Origin: an alpha proteobacterium HIMB59
GTDB lineage: Bacteria > Pseudomonadota > Alphaproteobacteria > HIMB59
DNA length: 64,000 nucleotides
Direction: 5' to 3'
Assembly: GCA_004321805.1 (NCBI GenBank)
Contig: SGZV01000003.1
Location: 1 to 64,000 of the forward strand
The notes under the pieces are model-generated. The model was not told the origin of the DNA and did not search any database. It was given only the letters and a program-made list of their open reading frames with translations. The position numbers were made by a program, and so were the translations under genes. Below, in pieces: positions 58,382 through 64,000 of this stretch (its first letter is position 1; the number at the start of each line of letters is the position of its first letter).

Positions 58382-59130
58382 TAATTCGTGATACTATATT
58401 TTTTAAGGTAAAGTTTAGCGTTAAATTTTTTTGAAAAAATATTATATTGCACGGGCAGTAACAGATCGCCTAAATCTGTAAATATCATGTGTATTTCCTT
58501 TAAATTATTTTTTTTATTAATTTTATGGAGACCTTCAAATAAGGGGAAAGTCAAAATTAATTTTTCAGCTTGGCCGCTGTAAATTGTGGGATTGTTATCA
58601 TTTAAAACTAGAGAGCTAATATCTCCTTTTGTTAGTTTGTAAAAATTTAAACCGTCTATAATTAGTCGATCTGAATTGTTATTGTATAGAAGATATTGAG
58701 TTAGTTGCGATACAGGGTCAGTAAAAAACAAAAATTTATCTAAAAGTTGGTTTTGAAGTTTAATTTGATCTTCAGATATATCTTTAGATATGTCAAATTT
58801 ATTTATAGTTCCATTTTTATTAAATAAGATATTTGTATAAACATCTTGCCGAGTGCTTTTAGTTTTGCTCTTATAAGATATTGGCCTTAAGTGATTATCA
58901 TCTATATATCCCTCTACTAAAGTAAGAGATTCATAATTGAATATTTGATCAGTTATTCCATAACTCTTAATAAAATATTTTATTTTGTATTGATTTTGAT
59001 CAATAGAGATATCCCAAAATAAATCTGCTAAATGGGCAGATTTCCAATCTATTTCAAAATGGAGATTAATTTCTTTTGAGAATAGAGAATTCGAATATAT
59101 TAATAATGAAATTATGAAAAATATGCGCAT
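58381..59130 (-). CDS. DUF3108 family exported protein
   Basis: Signal peptide; DISIDQNQYKIKYFIKSYGITDQIFNYESLTLVEGYIDDNHLRPISYKSKTK pattern of DUF3108. Confidence 0.75.
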   Translation of the reverse strand: MRIFFIISLLIYSNSLFSKEINLHFEIDWKSAHLADLFWDISIDQNQYKIKYFIKSYGITDQIFNYESLTLVEGYIDDNHLRPISYKSKTKSTRQDVYTNILFNKNGTINKFDISKDISEDQIKLQNQLLDKFLFFTDPVSQLTQYLLYNNNSDRLIIDGLNFYKLTKGDISSLVLNDNNPTIYSGQAEKLILTFPLFEGLHKINKKNNLKEIHMIFTDLGDLLLPVQYNIFSKKFNAKLYLKKYSITN

Positions 59131-60154
59131 TAATAAAGTTACCTTTACAGATAAAACTATAGATCAATATAGCGTAATTATAGATGTCCGCACACCGTTA
59201 GAATTCAAAGAAGATCATATCCCTGGATCTTTAAACTATCCAGTTCTAACAAATAAACAAAGGCATGAAATAGGTATAAAATATAAAGAAAACTCTTTTT
59301 TAGCTAAAAAAATAGGGGCTCAATTAATTAGTAACAATATTGCAAAAATATTGGGCAAAATAAAATTTGATAAAAATAGCAACATATTAATTTATTGTTG
59401 GCGCGGAGGTCTTCGATCACTGAGCTTATATCTAGTGCTCAAACAAATTGGATATGACTCTCATTTACTAGACGGGGGTTATAAATCTTACAGAAAAAAT
59501 GTAGTTAAATACTTAGAGGAAACTGCTCCAAAATTTAAATTTAACCAGATAATGGGTATTACTGGAGTTGGAAAAACACTTTTTTTAAAAGAACTTGCTA
59601 AAAAGTATCAAATAATTGATTTTGAAGGTTTGGCTCAACATAAGGGCTCTATTCTAGGTAATATACCTCACAAAATTCAACCATCTCAAAAATATTTTGA
59701 AACTTTAATATGGGAAAAGCTCAAAAGCTTTAATCCCAAAAAAAGGATATGGGTAGAGGCTGAAAGTATAAAGGTTGGAAAGTTAAACATACCAAGTCTT
59801 ATTTGGAAATCTATGCCGTTAGGAAGAAATATAAAAATTAATGCGAGCTTAGATGAAAGAATTAAATATATTTTAAAAGATTACAAATATTTTACATCAG
59901 ATCCTAAATTAATGAGAGAAGCATTAAGAGTTTTAAAACAAATCATACCAAAAGAAGATTTTATGAATATTGAGATATCTTTAAAGAAAAAGAATTATTA
60001 TGAATTTGTAAGAGCTTTAATTATTTATCATTATGACAAAGCATATAAAAAAACTAGAGCTGAGAGTTCTAGCTCAATTTTTGATCAAATTTATTTAGAG
60101 AAAATTAACCTAAGCCATATAAGAAAAGCAATTAATTTGAATAAGAATTTTTAA
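59114..60154 (+). CDS. selU: tRNA 2-selenouridine synthase (MnmH/SelU)
   Basis: Rhodanese IDVRTPLEFKEDHIPGSLNYPVLTNKQRHEIGIKYKE, catalytic YCWRGGLRSLSL, P-loop GITGVGKT, WVEAESIKVG; alternative start at 59123. Confidence 0.95.
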   Translation: MKNMRINKVTFTDKTIDQYSVIIDVRTPLEFKEDHIPGSLNYPVLTNKQRHEIGIKYKENSFLAKKIGAQLISNNIAKILGKIKFDKNSNILIYCWRGGLRSLSLYLVLKQIGYDSHLLDGGYKSYRKNVVKYLEETAPKFKFNQIMGITGVGKTLFLKELAKKYQIIDFEGLAQHKGSILGNIPHKIQPSQKYFETLIWEKLKSFNPKKRIWVEAESIKVGKLNIPSLIWKSMPLGRNIKINASLDERIKYILKDYKYFTSDPKLMREALRVLKQIIPKEDFMNIEISLKKKNYYEFVRALIIYHYDKAYKKTRAESSSSIFDQIYLEKINLSHIRKAINLNKNF

Positions 60155-61115
60155 AATGATCAAATGTACTAAATGATTTCAAATCAATTTGATTGCATTC
60201 TATACCCCTACCCTTTGTTACTTCTCCTATCTCTATAATATTTATTTTCTTTCTTTTGAATAAAGTAAGTAGTTTCGATGTTAGAAATTTTTTATTCATT
60301 GTAAAAACAGGTGTGTATTCCTCACCTGAGGTCAATATCAATTTAAAATATAAAGAAATATTTTTTTGAAATAGCTTATAAATTTTAGGGTTTACTAAAT
60401 CTAAATTTTTTATGATCAATTTTTTTTTAGATTGATTAGCAATTATATTTAAACAATCGATCAGACTGTCTGAAATATCCATAGAACTATTAATCTTTAA
60501 TTTTTGAAAAACATCATGATATTTATGAAATTTAGGCTCAAGAAATTGCTTATGAGATTTATCTTTTATTTGATTTGGTAATTTAATCTTTTTATTTATA
60601 GATAAATATCCAAGTTTAGAAAAACCTAAATTTTGAAAAATAAATATACTATCTCCAATTTTAGCAGATGATCGACGTATAATATCTTTCTGATCTATTT
60701 TATCGCTAATTAGAGTTAAAGATGCTACAAAATTTTCAGATGAACTAGTATCACCACCAATAATTTCAATATTAAGTTTTTTTGATAATAAATTAATTTG
60801 ATTACAAATTGATAAAGTCACTTTCTTTTTATTTTTAGGAAAACTAATATTTAGAAGTCCAAATCTTGGTATACCACCACTGGACTGGATATCACTATAA
60901 TTAGAAACTATTAATCTATGAGCAATTTGTTTGTCATTAAAATATCTAAAACTAAAGTGAATATTTTCAACAATTGTATCTGTGGAAATTAATTGTTTTG
61001 TTTTTCTAAGATAGGCGCAATCATCACCAATAATTGAACTATTTTTTGAAAATACTTTAATAACATCGCTTTCTATTCCCATAAATAAATTAAAAATTTC
61101 CTTTTTCCAATTCAT
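60132..61115 (-). CDS. thiL: Thiamine-monophosphate kinase
   Basis: IGDDCAYLRKTKQLISTDTIVENIHFSFRY, IVSNYSDIQSSGGIPRFGLL, DISDSLI; start among several ATGs (61115-61133). Confidence 0.9.
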   Translation of the reverse strand: MNWKKEIFNLFMGIESDVIKVFSKNSSIIGDDCAYLRKTKQLISTDTIVENIHFSFRYFNDKQIAHRLIVSNYSDIQSSGGIPRFGLLNISFPKNKKKVTLSICNQINLLSKKLNIEIIGGDTSSSENFVASLTLISDKIDQKDIIRRSSAKIGDSIFIFQNLGFSKLGYLSINKKIKLPNQIKDKSHKQFLEPKFHKYHDVFQKLKINSSMDISDSLIDCLNIIANQSKKKLIIKNLDLVNPKIYKLFQKNISLYFKLILTSGEEYTPVFTMNKKFLTSKLLTLFKRKKINIIEIGEVTKGRGIECNQIDLKSFSTFDHFKNSYSN

Positions 61116-61305
61116 CCTCATATTCAGATGCACTGAGTGAAGGTGTTTGTTTTTGTTTTTTTGTGAGAATTTTAAGAGTAGTTTGTATTGCTATTCTATA
61201 AGTAGTTAATTCATCCATAATTTGTCGTTCACTGGTATTTCTCATCATTTGACTTAAAGCCTGTTGCAGACTAACTAAACGTTGTTCTATTGTATTTTTT
61301 GACAT
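61090..61305 (-). CDS. Small conserved-looking protein of unknown function
   Basis: 71 aa, just upstream of and overlapping thiL. Confidence 0.55.
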   Translation of the reverse strand: MSKNTIEQRLVSLQQALSQMMRNTSERQIMDELTTYRIAIQTTLKILTKKQKQTPSLSASEYEDELEKGNF

Positions 61306-61347
61306 GAAAATAATATAATTAATGGACGAAATAAGAAAATAGCTAAT

Positions 61348-62538
61348 TTAAGTATTAATCTTTTTTCTTACAAGTGGAAATGCATCTTTTTTTTTAGTTA
61401 AAACCATCTGAAAAACAACATTATCTCCTTTAGTAAAAGATAATTCACTTAGATTTAAATAAGCAACCCACATTCGAATAAAACGATCATCATAAATCTT
61501 TAAAACTTTTTTTTCAGCTTTTATAAAGTTTTGATGCCAATGAGATAAAGTTTTCGCATAGTGAAGCCTTAAAACTTCAATATCAGAAATTATTAAACCA
61601 GATTTTTCTATAGCAGGCATTATTTCTGAAAGTGAAGGAATGTATCCACCAGGGAAAATATACTTTCTAATAAAAGCCGCAGTAATTTTAGGAGTTCGGA
61701 GATTACCTATAGTATGAATGATTGCAATACCATCTTGTTCTAACATTTCATAAATTTTTTTGAAATATGTAGTGAAAAAAGGCTTTCCAACGTGCTCAAA
61801 CATTCCGACTGAAACGATTTTATTATAAGTATTATTCTCATGTCGGTAATCTTGGAGAGAATATTCTAAATTATTTTTAGATTTTGATTTTTTTTTCTTA
61901 TTCTCACAAAATTTAATTTGTTCTTCAGAGAGAGAGATACCCTTTATTGAACAACCAAAATTTTCAGTCATATAGCGACTCAAAGATCCCCAACCGCATC
62001 CAATATCTAAAACTCTATCATTCTTTTTTAACGATAATTTATCGGATAAGCGATCCATTTTATTTAATTGGGCTTGATGTAATGTATTATTTTTATTTTC
62101 AAAATATGCACATGAGTATTGCCTAGTTTCATCAAGGAATAAGCCATAAAGCTCATCTGATAAGTCATAATGAGATGCAACATTATTTTTTGATTTTTTA
62201 GAGAAATTTAACTGCAGAAATGGGTTAATTAATAAAAAAAACTTGAATAATAAGCTATTAGATACCCTCTCGAGATAAAAATTATAGTTATCAAGTATAA
62301 GTTCAGAAAATTCATAAAAATTAGAATTTGGTAATTCATAATCTTTATCCATGTATCCTTCAGTTAAAACCAAAGAAGGAGCGTAAAATAATTTTCTTAA
62401 AAATTTATCATTATTTATTTTTATAATAATAGAGTCGGTTTTATTATCAATAAGGTATTCTTTGTTATTGAAAATCAAATTAATTGACCTAGTAGTAATG
62501 AACTTAGAAAGTAAAAATGTTAATATCTTAATAAGCAT
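61348..62538 (-). CDS. Cyclopropane-fatty-acyl-phospholipid synthase family methyltransferase
   Basis: VASHYDLSDELYGLFLDETRQYSCAYF, VLDIGCGWGSLSRYM, KIVSVGMFEHVGKPFF, FPGGYIPSLSE. Confidence 0.95.
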   Translation of the reverse strand: MLIKILTFLLSKFITTRSINLIFNNKEYLIDNKTDSIIIKINNDKFLRKLFYAPSLVLTEGYMDKDYELPNSNFYEFSELILDNYNFYLERVSNSLLFKFFLLINPFLQLNFSKKSKNNVASHYDLSDELYGLFLDETRQYSCAYFENKNNTLHQAQLNKMDRLSDKLSLKKNDRVLDIGCGWGSLSRYMTENFGCSIKGISLSEEQIKFCENKKKKSKSKNNLEYSLQDYRHENNTYNKIVSVGMFEHVGKPFFTTYFKKIYEMLEQDGIAIIHTIGNLRTPKITAAFIRKYIFPGGYIPSLSEIMPAIEKSGLIISDIEVLRLHYAKTLSHWHQNFIKAEKKVLKIYDDRFIRMWVAYLNLSELSFTKGDNVVFQMVLTKKKDAFPLVRKKINT

Positions 62539-62653
62539 TTATAATAATGATTATGAATAATATATTTTTAACATAAATTGATCAAATTTTTGAATATATA
62601 TTTTATTTGATAACATAAATCTTATGGTTAATTATATTCGTATACCTTAAATA

Positions 62654-63385
62654 ATGAATAATGCTGAAAAGATAAATTTTATTTCTAAATGGATTGAAAA
62701 TTATAGCTCAAAAAACGATATATCCACATTAGTTATTGGAATTTCTGGGGGGATAGACTCTGCTGTAACTAGCACTCTTTCTGCTAAAACAGGCTTAAAA
62801 ACAATTGTTGTTTCTATGCCAATCCTAGATCATCAAATTTTAAATCTAAGAGGTACAAATCATATCACGTGGTTAAAGGATAACTTTTCAAACGTAGAAA
62901 GCATAGATGTGAATTTATCTGATGTTTTTTCATCTTTTAAATCAGCTCTTGATAAAAATAATTCAGAACACGGATATGCAAATTCACAAGCCAGATTAAG
63001 AATGACGACTTTATATCAAATAGCTGCTTCAAATAATGGTATTGTTGTTGGAACTGGTAATAAAGTTGAAGATTTTGGAATAGGTTTTTATACAAAATAT
63101 GGCGATGGTGGTGTGGATATATCACCTATTGCCGATTGTTTAAAAACAGAAGTCTGGGATATGGCTAAGGAGCTAGGAATTAATCAAGAAATTATAGATG
63201 CCCCTCCAACTGATGGGTTGTGGAATGATGGAAGATCAGATGAAGACCAAGTAGGACTTTCATATGAAGAAATTGAAGAGGCTATGTTAAATGAAAATTC
63301 TATAAATAGAAAAAAGTATTTAGAAATTAGGTCAAAAAATATTCATAAAATGGAACCTATCCCTGTCTGTATAATTCCAAAGTAA
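62654..63385 (+). CDS. nadE: NH3-dependent NAD+ synthetase
   Basis: ISGGIDSAVTSTLSAKTGL, ARLRMTTLYQIA, GTGNKVEDFGIGFYTKYGDGGVDISPIADCLKTEVW. Confidence 0.95.
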   Translation: MNNAEKINFISKWIENYSSKNDISTLVIGISGGIDSAVTSTLSAKTGLKTIVVSMPILDHQILNLRGTNHITWLKDNFSNVESIDVNLSDVFSSFKSALDKNNSEHGYANSQARLRMTTLYQIAASNNGIVVGTGNKVEDFGIGFYTKYGDGGVDISPIADCLKTEVWDMAKELGINQEIIDAPPTDGLWNDGRSDEDQVGLSYEEIEEAMLNENSINRKKYLEIRSKNIHKMEPIPVCIIPK

Positions 63386-63393
63386 AAATTAAA

Positions 63394-64000
63394 TTAAACT
63401 TTTTTATTCGTATTGTTATCGAATACATGGATTGATGAAGGTGTGATATCAAATTTAAAATTATCACCTGCTTTAACATCAATTTTTGAAGATAATTTAC
63501 AACTAAAATCCTGACCACCTATGCTTGAATATATAATCATATCTGATCCTAGATATTCTACTAAATTTGCTTTTGATTCAAATTTACCGCTATCAGTAAT
63601 TTGAATATCATCGGGTCGTATCCCTATTGATGCATCATTAATATTTATTAAATTATCTAAATTAACTTGCGCCTCTCCTATCTTAGCAATTCCATTTTTA
63701 ATTGAACAATCAAATAGGTTCATTTGAGGTGATCCTATAAATTCAGCAACAAATTTTGTATTAGGATTTGAATAAATCTCTTTAGGAGTTCCTACTTGTT
63801 CAACAATTCCATCATTTATAACTACTATTCTATCACCAAGGGTCATTGCTTCTGTTTGATCATGAGTAACAAAAATACTTGTTACATCCATTTGCCTTTG
63901 TAATTTCTTTATTTCTAAACGCATTTGATTACGTAACTTTGCATCTAAGTTAGATAGAGGTTCATCAAATAAAAAAATTTTAGGATTTCTAACTATTGCC
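63394..64000 (-). CDS. ABC transporter ATP-binding protein (MalK/UgpC-like), truncated by the right window edge
   Basis: Walker B readable to the edge (AIVRNPKIFLFDEPLSNLDAKLRNQM), RLEIKKLQRQMDVTSIFVTHDQTEAMTLGDRIVVINDG, C-terminal TOBE-like domain. Confidence 0.93.
   Translation of the reverse strand, partial: AIVRNPKIFLFDEPLSNLDAKLRNQMRLEIKKLQRQMDVTSIFVTHDQTEAMTLGDRIVVINDGIVEQVGTPKEIYSNPNTKFVAEFIGSPQMNLFDCSIKNGIAKIGEAQVNLDNLININDASIGIRPDDIQITDSGKFESKANLVEYLGSDMIIYSSIGGQDFSCKLSSKIDVKAGDNFKFDITPSSIHVFDNNTNKKV

Overview
This is a contiguous, AT-rich, densely packed bacterial chromosome segment, most consistent with a streamlined marine alphaproteobacterium (inferred from gene content and synteny; not tested). 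About 57 protein-coding genes and 3 tRNAs (Pro-TGG, Arg-TCT, Ser-TGA) can be supported. I saw no rRNA, CRISPR array, transposase, integrase or prophage. Recognisable blocks: a branched-chain-amino-acid-type ABC transporter whose binding protein is convergent to its permease/ATPase operon; a GH13_18 (sucrose/glucosylglycerate phosphorylase-like) gene; a sulfur amino-acid block with a SAM-II-like riboswitch ahead of a homocysteine S-methyltransferase; guaB-guaA; an arginine-like cluster (P-loop protein, ArgC-like, ArgB-like, convergent ArgD-like); gor/ggt-like/mazG; the alphaproteobacterial mltB-rlpA-dac-tmk-holB-metG-tatD-MBL block with a degenerate RlpA; mfd/sdhE/recG; selU/thiL; cfa; nadE. 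The best candidates for something undescribed are (1) the noncanonical arginine-like cluster with a P-loop protein at its head, (2) the SAM-II-like element with a separated downstream Shine-Dalgarno, and (3) repeated divergent gene pairs whose start codons overlap or abut (CATG, ATGCGCAT, CAT-CT-ATG). All family calls were made by eye from the translations. No searches were run.
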